Of a DNA stretch of 55,898 nt, positions 15,484 through 23,725 are shown piece after piece; position 1 is the stretch's first letter, and the number at the start of each line of letters is the position of its first letter. The notes below the pieces were generated by a model that saw only the letters and a program-made list of their open reading frames with translations, did no database searches and was not told the DNA's origin. Position numbers and translations under genes: made by a program. Source of the stretch: Saprospiraceae bacterium UBA6168 (GTDB taxonomy: Bacteria; Bacteroidota; Bacteroidia; Chitinophagales; Saprospiraceae); NCBI GenBank assembly GCA_002435785.1, contig DIUC01000075.1, positions 42,209 through 98,106 of the forward strand, read 5' to 3'.

Positions 15484-16797
15484 ATGAATATTGCAGTAGT
15501 AGGAACCGGATACGTCGGCCTTGTCACGGGTACATGTTTCGCAGAGACCGGCAATCAGGTGATTTGCGTGGATATTGACGAGAACAAGGTAAAACGGATG
15601 CAAAATGGGGAAATCCCCATCTATGAGCCGGGACTTGACGTGATTTTCGATAGGAACACCAAGCAGGGCCGCCTCACTTTTACCACCAACCTTGCAGATG
15701 GCATAAAGGGTGCCGAGGTCATTTTCCTCGCATTGCCGACCCCGCCGGGCGAGGATGGCTCCGCCGACCTCAAGTACATTTTGGGGGTGGCCAAAGACCT
15801 ATCGAAAATCATCACGGACTACAAGGTCATCATTGACAAAAGCACGGTGCCGGTCGGTACTGCCGAAAAGGTACACGCCATCTTGGCCGAGGGCCTCAGC
15901 ACCGACCTTTTCGACGTGGTTTCCAACCCCGAGTTCCTGCGGGAGGGCGTTGCCGTCGAGGACTTCATGAAGCCAGACCGGGTCGTCATCGGCACGGAGT
16001 CCGAGCGGGCAAGGAAGGTGATGAAGAACCTCTATGAGCCGTTCGTGCGCCAAGGCAATCCCATCTACTTCATGGACGAGCGCTCGGCGGAAATGACCAA
16101 GTATGCCGCCAACTCTTACCTTGCTACCCGTATTTCCTTTATGAACGAGATAGCCAATTTGTGCGAAAAATTGGGCGCAAACGTGGACGCCGTGCGAGTG
16201 GGCATGGGCAGCGACAGCCGAATCGGCAAGCGCTTCCTCTTTCCCGGCGTAGGGTACGGCGGCTCCTGCTTTCCGAAGGACGTGCAGGCCCTCGCTAAAA
16301 CCGCTGAGGACAACGGCTACGACTTCAAGATTTTGGAGGCGGTAATGGGGGTAAATGCGACTCAAAAGCACCGCCTCACCGAGAAAATCAAGGCATATTT
16401 CAACAACGACCTCATTGGCAAGACCATCGCCATTTGGGGCCTTGCCTTCAAGCCGAACACGGATGATATCCGGGAGGCACCAGCGCTCTACCTCATTGAC
16501 GACCTAATTGCCGCAGGCGCCAGTGTCAAAGCCTTCGACCCGGAGGCGATGAACAATGTAAAGGCACAGTACGATGGGCAAGTGAGCATGGCCGCCGACC
16601 AGTACGAAGCGCTCATCGGAGCAGATGCACTGGCCATCGTGACGGAGTGGAGCGTGTTCCGCACACCGAGCTACGAGGTGATGAAACAACTGCTGAAAAG
16701 CCCCGTGATTTTCGATGGCCGCAACCTCTACGACGTGGAGGCCATGCACGACAAGGGTTTCTACTACGACAGCATTGGCCGCAATACAGTGAAGTAA
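15484..16797 (+). CDS. ugd: UDP-glucose 6-dehydrogenase
   Basis: 437 residues, the usual length. The NAD-binding GTGYVGLVTGTCFAETG opens the protein, EFLREGVAVEDF and the catalytic-Cys motif GYGGSCFPKDVQAL (Cys near residue 261) follow, and FKPNTDDIREAPA marks the C-terminal UDP-binding domain. It oxidises UDP-glucose to UDP-glucuronate with two NAD+ in the cytoplasm, supplying acidic sugars for capsule, exopolysaccharide or LPS. It stands alone between a DUF3089 gene and a repeat; its products could feed the flippase and glycosyltransferases in the window. Promoter and terminator-like hairpin are both present, so it is probably a single-gene unit. Confidence 0.96.
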   Translation: MNIAVVGTGYVGLVTGTCFAETGNQVICVDIDENKVKRMQNGEIPIYEPGLDVIFDRNTKQGRLTFTTNLADGIKGAEVIFLALPTPPGEDGSADLKYILGVAKDLSKIITDYKVIIDKSTVPVGTAEKVHAILAEGLSTDLFDVVSNPEFLREGVAVEDFMKPDRVVIGTESERARKVMKNLYEPFVRQGNPIYFMDERSAEMTKYAANSYLATRISFMNEIANLCEKLGANVDAVRVGMGSDSRIGKRFLFPGVGYGGSCFPKDVQALAKTAEDNGYDFKILEAVMGVNATQKHRLTEKIKAYFNNDLIGKTIAIWGLAFKPNTDDIREAPALYLIDDLIAAGASVKAFDPEAMNNVKAQYDGQVSMAADQYEALIGADALAIVTEWSVFRTPSYEVMKQLLKSPVIFDGRNLYDVEAMHDKGFYYDSIGRNTVK

Positions 16798-16858
16798 TCA
16801 CGTGCCTCCGAAATCCTATTTTGGAAACACAGAGGGAAAACACAAAGGCTGGTGGAGC

Positions 16859-16961
16859 TTGTGGTCGCCCAATTTATTGGCTGACCGACAAAAATGGACG
16901 CACAAACAAAACTTCGTGCTGAAATCTTTACCTGTCTGCCCAATAAATTGGGCGACCACAA
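16859..16961. repeat. inverted repeat, copy B of the dispersed family
   Basis: Arms 16859-16880 and 16940-16961 are perfect 22-bp complements, with weaker pairing inside, around a 59-nt centre. The arm sequence (GTGGTCGCCCAATT, then TATTGG) is the same as in copy A at 8525-8592, although the centre is different and longer. It lies 61 bp after the ugd stop. A small non-autonomous element or a processed RNA structure is possible. Confidence 0.88.
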
Positions 16962-16963
16962 TC

Positions 16964-16995
16964 AAACGGCTGGCAGGCATTCCTGTCAGCCGTTT
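16964..16995 (+). terminator. terminator-like hairpin after ugd
   Basis: A 14-bp stem (13 Watson-Crick pairs plus one G-T) at 16964-16977 and 16982-16995 with loop CATT. The following tract is CTATTT then A-rich, a weak U-tract, so termination may be partial. Together with repeat copy B and the promoter at 17069 it accounts for most of the 378-bp gap between ugd and the metalloprotease gene. Confidence 0.6.
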
Positions 16996-17068
16996 CTATT
17001 TAAAAAAATCTGTTTTGGGTGAACAATGCAGCTTTGTCTTTCAAACAACCAAACAAAACCGCCCATCC

Positions 17069-17101
17069 TTTGAACCAATGCCCCATAGATTTGTAAATTT
17101 G
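17069..17101 (+). promoter_or_regulatory. promoter of the secreted metalloprotease gene
   Basis: TTTG at 17069-17072, a 21-bp spacer and TAAATTTG at 17094-17101 match the Bacteroidota promoter; an overlapping TAGATTTG is at 17086-17093. The leader would be about 70 nt. Confidence 0.6.
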
Positions 17102-17175
17102 CCAAACTTATCCCTTTACAGTTCGTTCACAATGGGACTTTTTAATTTTCATTCTACTATACCAACCTTCAATTC

Positions 17176-20100
17176 ATGATGCGACATTTTCTATCCACCT
17201 TTAGCGCCATCTTGTTGGCCCTCACGTTGGCGGCACAATCAGCACCCAAGTTTTTTCAGAAAGTAACGGAACAGCAGATTTTTCTGCCCCAAAATGCCGA
17301 AACCGTGACGATGCCCAACAGCTACATCACCTATTCGCTCGACCTGCCCGCCATGCGCAACTACCTGCGCAATGCCCCCGCCGAAGGCTCTTCCGAGGCA
17401 TTGTCCGGCAGCTTTCAAGTAGAACTGCCACTGCCTGACGGCTCCATTGAGACCTTCAGGGCATGGGAGTCGCTGGTAATGGACCCAGCATTGGCCGAGC
17501 GCTACCCAATGATTCGCACTTTTGCTGGCATTGGCCTCAATGACCCTACCCTCACCGTTCGCTTTGGTTTCGGGCTGGACGGCTTCCATGCCTTCCTCCT
17601 GACCGATGGTGGCGGCTCTTTGGTCATGCCGTATGCCAGCAACCAAACGCAATATTACCTGTGCTTCAACCGCTCCGAACTGAGTTGGGACAATGATGAC
17701 ATACTCAGGACCATCAAATACGTGCCGATGGATGGAGAACCACTCGACCCAAGCGCCATTGTGCCCAACGATGCTGAGGTCAGCTTCAGGGGAGGCGGCG
17801 AAGGTGCGCTTACGGTCAGAAGGTCCTACCGATTTGCACTGGCCTGCACTGGCGAATTTGGCGTATTGCATGGTGGCTCATTGCCCGCAGTCCTTTCCAA
17901 ATTGGTTACCGCCACGAGCACACTCAATTCTGTGGTGGAGCGGGACGCCGATTTCAGGTTGGTGTTGATTCCAAACAACGACTTGCTCGTGTTCGTGAAT
18001 CCAGCGAGCGACCCCTACAATAATTCAAACTCTGGCCTTGCCCTGTTGGGCCAAAACGAAGATGTGCTGAACAACATCGTCGGCTTGTCCAATTTCGACA
18101 TTGGCCATGTTTATACTGCTGCCTGCAACGATGTGGGCGGCGTGGTCAGCGGCTCGGTTTGCAGCGGCGGCAAAGCTCGTGGCGTAACTTGCAATTTCAG
18201 TACAGATGTAATCGGCACCACGCTGTCCATCGCAGCGCACGAAATGGGACACCAGTACACTGCCGGGCATACCTTCAACAACTGCCCGGGACAAGAAGAC
18301 CAACACTCATCAGGCTCTGCATGGGAGCCAGGGAGCGGCAGCACAATTTTGTCCTACCAAGGCTCTTGCGGCTCTAACAACATATCTGGCCCTGCAATGG
18401 TACACTACCACGGCGGCACGGTGGAGCAGTTTTGGATAAACACCCATCAGACTGGTGGCAGCGTTTGTGGCCAAACCTTCGAAACTTCCAACCACTCCCC
18501 AGTGGTCAACCACAATTACACCAATGGTTTCTACATCCCCATCAGCACACCATTTGAGCTGAATGCGCAAGCAACGGACGCCGATGGGGACGCCCTCAAG
18601 TACGCTTGGGAGCAGATAGACCTTGGCCCATCCGTTCAACTTGGTACGCCTGTCGGTTCGGCGCCCCTATTCCGGGTTTTTGACCCAACGACAAGTCCAA
18701 AGCGCTATTTCCCAAGGCTGCCCATCATCCTGAACAATGGCTCTGAAATCACCGAGGTACTACCTACCTATTCCCGTGACCTGAATTTCCGCTGTACGGT
18801 GCGTGATTACAATGTGAGCGAAGGCGCAGGTGGCATCACTTGGAAGGATGTATCCTTCAAATCCACGGCATCTGCTGGGCCGTTCCGGGTCACCTACCCG
18901 AACAGTTCTGGCGTTGAGTTGAAAGCCGGTCAGGAAGTCACCGTCACTTGGGACGTGGCCAATACGGATGGCAGCTTGGTCAATTGTAAAGCAGTCAACA
19001 TCTTGCTCTCTACCGATGGGGGACAGAATTTCAATAAAATTTTGGCGACAGCTACGCCAAACGACGGTTCTGAAGTCGTGTTTATTCCAGATGTAACATC
19101 CAACACTGCCAGGATACGCATCGAGGCATCGAACAACATCTTCTTCGACCTCTCCAACCAGAACTTCGCCATCACCCCAGCCGACGTGCCGAGCTTCACC
19201 TTGGCGCTGAACCCACAAACACAGCAAGTCTGTGTGCCGAACGATGCAACCATCAACCTCCAGACTGGCTCCGTGCTCAATTTCAACACCCCCGTTGAGT
19301 TTGAAGTAATTGGTGGCTTGCCAGCAGGCGTGAGTGTGAGTTTCAGCAATAGCACCGTGAACCCGGGCCAGAGCACCACCGTGACTTTTGACATGGGAAA
19401 CGTCACTGCTGATGGCGAGTTTGAAATACTGTTGAGGGCTATCGCTGGCACCGACACCGTTTACCGGAGCTTGTTTTTCAACATTGTTTACAATGATTTC
19501 ACTGCACTGAACATCATCTCCCCAGCGGATGGTCAGGCAAGCCTTGGGCTGCTACCTACCTTTACTTGGACAGATTTGCCGCAGGCGGATTTCTACGATT
19601 TTCAGATAGCCACCAGCCCCACTTTCGAGGCGAGCACCATCTTGCAGCAAAAAACCGGTATTACCGATGCCTTTTTCACGCCAACCGTGGCACTGAACGA
19701 GAGTACCATCTACTACTGGCGCATACGCCCATCCAATGAATGTGGCTCGGCTGATTTCACTACGGCGAAGAGCTTCCAAACCTACACGGTCCTATGTTCG
19801 GCTTTCAACAGCCCAGATGTTCCCAAAAACATCTCATCAGTGGGCACACCGACCGTCACCAGCGTACTGACGATTTTGCAGTCCGGCATCATCACCGACC
19901 TTAATGTCTCCAACATAAAGGGCAGCCACGACAAAGTGAAAGACCTTAAAGTATCGTTGTTAAGCCCAGCAGGTACAGAGGTAACGCTCTTCGAGAGCAT
20001 CTGCGGAAACGTTTCCCAATTCAACCTTGGGCTTAACGACGAGTCGCCTTTCAACATAGCATGCCCTCCGCTTGGCGGCCTATCCTATAAGCCCCAATCA

Positions 20101-20844
20101 CCACTGGCGGCCTTCAAGGACCAGAACCAAATCGGGGACTGGACGCTCAAGGTACAGGTCATTGACAATGCTGGGCAGGGCGGCACCCTCGAAAAATGGT
20201 CGCTGGAATTTTGCGCCAGCACCTCGCCCAACAGCCCATTCTTGGTGAACAACGACACGATTTTCGTCAAACCATTGGAGACCCGCATCATCCATAATTT
20301 TGAGCTGGCCGTGGATGACGTGGACAACCAAGGCAACGACTTGGAATTCACTGTCGTGGACAACACCGATTTCGGCTTCCTCAGCCGTGATGGGGTGCAA
20401 CTTGGCATCGGCGACCATTTCAACATGACCGATATCCACCTCCAGAAACTCGCCTACACCAACACGGACCCTAATGCCGTCTATGACTTTTTCACCTTCG
20501 TGGTGGAAGACGGTACGGGCGGCTGGCTTGGCACGCCAAAGATGAACATCGTGATTGATGAAAATGCGGTGACCAAGGTAAAGGACCAAGTCTTGGCAAA
20601 CAGCATCCAGCTCTTCCCGAACCCAGCCACCAGCGTCCTGAACGTGAGCTTCCAGCGTCCATTGTCCGGTGCGAGCAAGGCGTTTTTCTATGATTTGCAG
20701 GGCAAATTGGTTGCTTCGCAAAACATCCAACCCGACGTTCGCCAGTTGCAGGTTGGCTTGGAGTCATTCGCCAGCGGCGCTTACTTCATCACCGTCAGCA
20801 CACCGGACGGCGTTTTGTCCAAAAAGTTTGTGGTCCAAAAATAA
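17176..20844 (+). CDS. reprolysin-like zinc metalloprotease, T9SS type A cargo
   Basis: 1222 residues. A signal peptide ends near LTLAAQS. A propeptide precedes the metzincin catalytic domain, whose zinc site HEMGHQYTAGHTF (HExxHxxxxxH) is near residue 356. A cadherin/PKD-like NHSPVVNHNYTNGFYIP region and Ig/fibronectin-like domains follow, then a proprotein-convertase P-domain near residues 880-1010 (LNVSNIKGSHDKVKDLKVSL to EKWSLEFC). The last 75 residues (LFPNPATSVLNVSF to KKFVVQK) are a type A T9SS sorting domain. The protein should be exported by T9SS, cleaved and attached to surface lipopolysaccharide or released. It would degrade host or environmental proteins. A strong terminator follows. 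Confidence 0.92.
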   Translation: MMRHFLSTFSAILLALTLAAQSAPKFFQKVTEQQIFLPQNAETVTMPNSYITYSLDLPAMRNYLRNAPAEGSSEALSGSFQVELPLPDGSIETFRAWESLVMDPALAERYPMIRTFAGIGLNDPTLTVRFGFGLDGFHAFLLTDGGGSLVMPYASNQTQYYLCFNRSELSWDNDDILRTIKYVPMDGEPLDPSAIVPNDAEVSFRGGGEGALTVRRSYRFALACTGEFGVLHGGSLPAVLSKLVTATSTLNSVVERDADFRLVLIPNNDLLVFVNPASDPYNNSNSGLALLGQNEDVLNNIVGLSNFDIGHVYTAACNDVGGVVSGSVCSGGKARGVTCNFSTDVIGTTLSIAAHEMGHQYTAGHTFNNCPGQEDQHSSGSAWEPGSGSTILSYQGSCGSNNISGPAMVHYHGGTVEQFWINTHQTGGSVCGQTFETSNHSPVVNHNYTNGFYIPISTPFELNAQATDADGDALKYAWEQIDLGPSVQLGTPVGSAPLFRVFDPTTSPKRYFPRLPIILNNGSEITEVLPTYSRDLNFRCTVRDYNVSEGAGGITWKDVSFKSTASAGPFRVTYPNSSGVELKAGQEVTVTWDVANTDGSLVNCKAVNILLSTDGGQNFNKILATATPNDGSEVVFIPDVTSNTARIRIEASNNIFFDLSNQNFAITPADVPSFTLALNPQTQQVCVPNDATINLQTGSVLNFNTPVEFEVIGGLPAGVSVSFSNSTVNPGQSTTVTFDMGNVTADGEFEILLRAIAGTDTVYRSLFFNIVYNDFTALNIISPADGQASLGLLPTFTWTDLPQADFYDFQIATSPTFEASTILQQKTGITDAFFTPTVALNESTIYYWRIRPSNECGSADFTTAKSFQTYTVLCSAFNSPDVPKNISSVGTPTVTSVLTILQSGIITDLNVSNIKGSHDKVKDLKVSLLSPAGTEVTLFESICGNVSQFNLGLNDESPFNIACPPLGGLSYKPQSPLAAFKDQNQIGDWTLKVQVIDNAGQGGTLEKWSLEFCASTSPNSPFLVNNDTIFVKPLETRIIHNFELAVDDVDNQGNDLEFTVVDNTDFGFLSRDGVQLGIGDHFNMTDIHLQKLAYTNTDPNAVYDFFTFVVEDGTGGWLGTPKMNIVIDENAVTKVKDQVLANSIQLFPNPATSVLNVSFQRPLSGASKAFFYDLQGKLVASQNIQPDVRQLQVGLESFASGAYFITVSTPDGVLSKKFVVQK

Positions 20845-20865
20845 CCGCACCTACTTTTTTTTGTG

Positions 20866-20905
20866 AAAAACGGGCTTCCCTACAACTTGGGAAGCCCGTT
20901 TTTTT
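20866..20905 (+). terminator. strong intrinsic terminator after the metalloprotease gene
   Basis: A perfect 15-bp stem (20866-20880 with 20889-20903), 8-nt loop, GC-rich core and a T-run on the + strand. The symmetrical A-run/T-run makes it potentially bidirectional. Confidence 0.92.
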
Positions 20906-20912
20906 ATATTTG
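20905..20912 (+). promoter_or_regulatory. -7 motif before the ATP-grasp pair (TATATTTG)
   Basis: TATATTTG fits TAnnTTTG and starts within the T-tail of the preceding terminator, 73 bp before the ATP-grasp start codon. No well-placed -33 element was found, since that position is inside the hairpin. Confidence 0.35.
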
Positions 20913-20985
20913 CTCGGTACAAGCGCCATGCGTCCAACCCAACTATTCAGCAAGGATTCGTATTCCCTGATTCTAACACAGCAAT

Positions 20986-22206
20986 ATGCCTTTCGTCATC
21001 TACACAACACCGAACTATACCGAAAATGCCGTCCGTTTCATACGGACATTGGCCAACCTCACCGACGTGCGGCTGGGCCTAATCAGCCAAGAACCAAAGG
21101 AGTGGTTGCCCACCGATATCCAACACCGGCTCGCTGATTTCCAGCAAGTGGACGATGTGTTCAATGCCACACAATTGGAAGCAGCCTCCAAACTGCTGTC
21201 GGGGAGGCAAGGCCAAATCCACCGGATATTGGGTGCGGTGGAGCAAGCCCAAGTGTCAGTGGCACAGGTTCGGGAGTCGCTCGGTATAACGGGTATGAAC
21301 GTGGAGACGGCGTACAACTTTCGGGACAAGGGGCGCATGAAAAACCTGCTCCGTGGGGCTGGCCTGCCTTGCGCCCGCCACCAAAAAGTGACGGACCAGG
21401 AATCTGCATTTGCGTTCGCAGATTTTGTCGGGTTTCCGCTCGTCGTAAAGCCACCAGATGGAGCAGCCTCGCAGTCCACCTATCGCGCCAACAATGCAGA
21501 GGAACTGGAAAAGGCGCTATCGCTCAATCCACCAGCGCCCGGCCATGAGGTGCTGCTGGAGGAATTTATCACAGGCGACGAGTTTTCGTTCGATACTTTT
21601 TCCCTCAATGGAAAGCCTGTTTTCCATTCGCTCACGCAATATTTCCCCAACCCGTTGGAGGCCATGCGGGAGCCGTGGATACAGTGGCAGGTGGTTTTGC
21701 CACGAGAGGTCGAATCGCCTGTTTTTGATGACATTAAGCAAGCAGCATTCAAGACTTTGGATGCCCTTGGCATGAACACTGGCATGAGCCATTTGGAATG
21801 GTTTCGGCGACAAGACGGTAGCATCGCCATCTCGGAGGTGGCGGCACGGCCTCCCGGCGCGCAGATTACCACCCTCATCAGCCGTGCGAACGACTTTGAC
21901 TGCGTGGCAGCTTGGGCCAGCATGATGATATTCGGGACGTTCCCAGTACCCGAGCGCAAATACGCCGTTGGGGCAGCTTACCTGCGTGGTCAAGGCACAG
22001 GCAAAGTGCGGGAGGTGCTTGGTCTGGAGCAGGTACAGCGGGAAGTTGGGCACCTCATCACCGACGTGAAAATCCCAAAACCCGGCCAAGAGAGGTCGCT
22101 AAGTTACGAAGGGGAGGGCTATATCATCCTCCGCCACCCCGACACGGCGGTGGTGAAGGAGGCACTCAGTCGGGTGGTTTCGACGGTGCGGGTAGTTTTA
22201 GGTTGA
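20986..22206 (+). CDS. ATP-grasp domain ligase (first of a tandem pair)
   Basis: 406 residues. An N-terminal Rossmann-like pre-ATP-grasp domain (residues 1-110) is followed by the central FRDKGRMKNLLRGAGLP, the lid strand FPLVVKPPDGAAS with the ATP-binding Lys, LLEEFITGDEFSFD, and the metal-binding HLEWFRRQDG and ISEVAARPPGAQI. This layout matches carboxylate-amine/thiol ligases of the biotin-carboxylase-like subgroup. It activates a carboxylate as acyl phosphate and joins it to a nucleophile; the substrates are unknown. A second ATP-grasp gene starts 62 bp downstream on the same strand, so they probably work in one pathway. Confidence 0.85.
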   Translation: MPFVIYTTPNYTENAVRFIRTLANLTDVRLGLISQEPKEWLPTDIQHRLADFQQVDDVFNATQLEAASKLLSGRQGQIHRILGAVEQAQVSVAQVRESLGITGMNVETAYNFRDKGRMKNLLRGAGLPCARHQKVTDQESAFAFADFVGFPLVVKPPDGAASQSTYRANNAEELEKALSLNPPAPGHEVLLEEFITGDEFSFDTFSLNGKPVFHSLTQYFPNPLEAMREPWIQWQVVLPREVESPVFDDIKQAAFKTLDALGMNTGMSHLEWFRRQDGSIAISEVAARPPGAQITTLISRANDFDCVAAWASMMIFGTFPVPERKYAVGAAYLRGQGTGKVREVLGLEQVQREVGHLITDVKIPKPGQERSLSYEGEGYIILRHPDTAVVKEALSRVVSTVRVVLG

Positions 22207-22268
22207 AACCAAAAAGAACCGTACAAGAGACTAACAAAACAACAATCCAGCAATACAACAATCAATCA

Positions 22269-23471
22269 ATGACTAACCAACTCACCGTCCTCATCCTCGC
22301 TGGCGATGTAAAAGGCCAGCGGCTCATCACGGAATGCAAACAGGAAGGCTGCAGGGTACTCGTGCTCACTCGCCATGCCTTGCAGGGCGATCCGGATTGG
22401 CCCCACGGCGATGTGGACGAGTTTTACTTCATGCCGTCCTTGACAAAAAAAGACGATGTCATCAATGCGGTGAGCTACCTTGCCCGCACCGTGAACATTG
22501 ACCGCATCATCCCACTTGACGACTTCGACGTGGAAATCGCCTCGACCCTGCGGGAACACCTGCGCATTCCCGGTATGGGCGATACGACTGCCCGTAACTT
22601 TCGGGACAAGCTGGCCATGCGCATGGTCACCTCCGAAAAGGGCATACTTTCCCCTGCTTTTGTTTCTATGCTGAACCACCCAGCCATCCACCACTACACC
22701 CAACACGTGCCGCCGCCTTGGGTACTCAAACCCCGCTCGCAGGCAGGCGCAGCAGGCATCCGCAAAATCCACAGCGCCGAAGAACTGTGGCACTACCTCA
22801 GCCAATTGGGCGATGAGCAATCCCATTTTTTGTTGGAGCGCTTCGTGCCGGGCGATATTTTCCACGTGGATGCCATCACCATCAACGGTGAAGTACAGTT
22901 CGTGGAGGTGAGCAAATACGGTCGGCCCCCACTCGAAATCATCCAAGGCGGTGGTATTTTCATGACCAGCACCCAAAAACGCAACAGCCTTGACGCCTTG
23001 GCACTGAGGGATTTGAACAAGCAGGTGCTTTCTGCTTTGAAATTCCAACGGGGCGTGACGCATACCGAATTCATCAAAAGCCACGCAGACGGCAAGTTTT
23101 ACTTTTTGGAAACAGCAGCAAGGGTCGGGGGGGCCTACATCGCCGAGGTCATTGAATATGCAACAGGGGTCAACCTTTGGACGGAGTGGGCAAAAATCGA
23201 AATTGCAGGAGACAAGCTGCCCTACAAGGTCCCCCAACACCGGGAGGACTACGCTGGCATCGTGCTTTGCCTCGCCAAACAGGAATGGCCCGACCTCAGC
23301 GGCTACAACGACCCGGAGGTGGTACACCGAATTGTTAAAAAGAACCACGCCGGACTAATCGTTGCCTCACCAGATGCAGCCAAGGTACATGCAATGCTGG
23401 ATAGCTACAGTGTACGGTTCAGTCAGGATTTCTTGACGGCTGCTCCGCAATATGATAGGATTGATAGATGA
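22269..23471 (+). CDS. ATP-grasp domain ligase (second of a tandem pair)
   Basis: 400 residues from the ATG at 22269; the frame is open upstream into the preceding gene but the start is fixed by LTVLILAGDVKGQRLI, a typical pre-ATP-grasp strand. Then come NFRDKLAMRMVTSEKGI, the ATP-binding PPPWVLKPRSQAGAAG, FLLERFVPGDIFHVD and the metal-site THTEFIKSHADGKFYFLET with ARVGGA. It is distinct in sequence from the upstream ATP-grasp protein, so the pair is not a recent duplication. Together they may build a small peptide or amino-acid conjugate. An S9 peptidase follows after a repeat region. Confidence 0.85.
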   Translation: MTNQLTVLILAGDVKGQRLITECKQEGCRVLVLTRHALQGDPDWPHGDVDEFYFMPSLTKKDDVINAVSYLARTVNIDRIIPLDDFDVEIASTLREHLRIPGMGDTTARNFRDKLAMRMVTSEKGILSPAFVSMLNHPAIHHYTQHVPPPWVLKPRSQAGAAGIRKIHSAEELWHYLSQLGDEQSHFLLERFVPGDIFHVDAITINGEVQFVEVSKYGRPPLEIIQGGGIFMTSTQKRNSLDALALRDLNKQVLSALKFQRGVTHTEFIKSHADGKFYFLETAARVGGAYIAEVIEYATGVNLWTEWAKIEIAGDKLPYKVPQHREDYAGIVLCLAKQEWPDLSGYNDPEVVHRIVKKNHAGLIVASPDAAKVHAMLDSYSVRFSQDFLTAAPQYDRIDR

Positions 23472-23489
23472 ATTGGGGAAGAGGGATTT

Positions 23490-23690
23490 CTAAGCCCGAC
23501 AGGGATTGGAAAGCCCGGTACACCCAGGAGCAGTAAGCCCGGCACACCCAGGCTTAGAAATCCCTATTGGGCTTTCCAATCCTTCGTCTCCGGCACACTC
23601 AGGCTTAGAAATCCCTATCGGGCTTTCCAATCCTTCGCCTCCGGTACACCCAGACTTGGAAATACCTTCGGGCTTTCCAATCCTTTGTTC
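23490..23690. repeat. 51-bp tandem repeats with an inverted module
   Basis: Three units of 51 bp start at 23539, 23590 and 23641, each containing GGGCTTTCCAATCC and, in the first two, GGCTTAGAAATCCC. Upstream, 23483-23516 carries the same two modules in inverted orientation. Because 51 bp is 17 codons, both strands remain open and read as repeated 17-residue peptides (GLESPIGISKP on the minus strand). I see no start site, signal or homology that would make either strand a gene. It fills the gap between the ATP-grasp pair and the S9 peptidase. Confidence 0.85.
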
Positions 23691-23725
23691 CCACAAAAAT
23701 TGTCAGAGAACGAAAAAAAATAAAG

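Noticed and set aside
22266..23348. 360-residue open frame on the minus strand opposite the second ATP-grasp gene
   Set aside because: It has no start context, signal or motif, and mirrors the codon bias of the ATP-grasp gene on the other strand.
23506..23696. Repeat-peptide frames on both strands in the 51-bp array
   Set aside because: The unit length is a multiple of three, which keeps frames open by itself; neither strand has a start signal.
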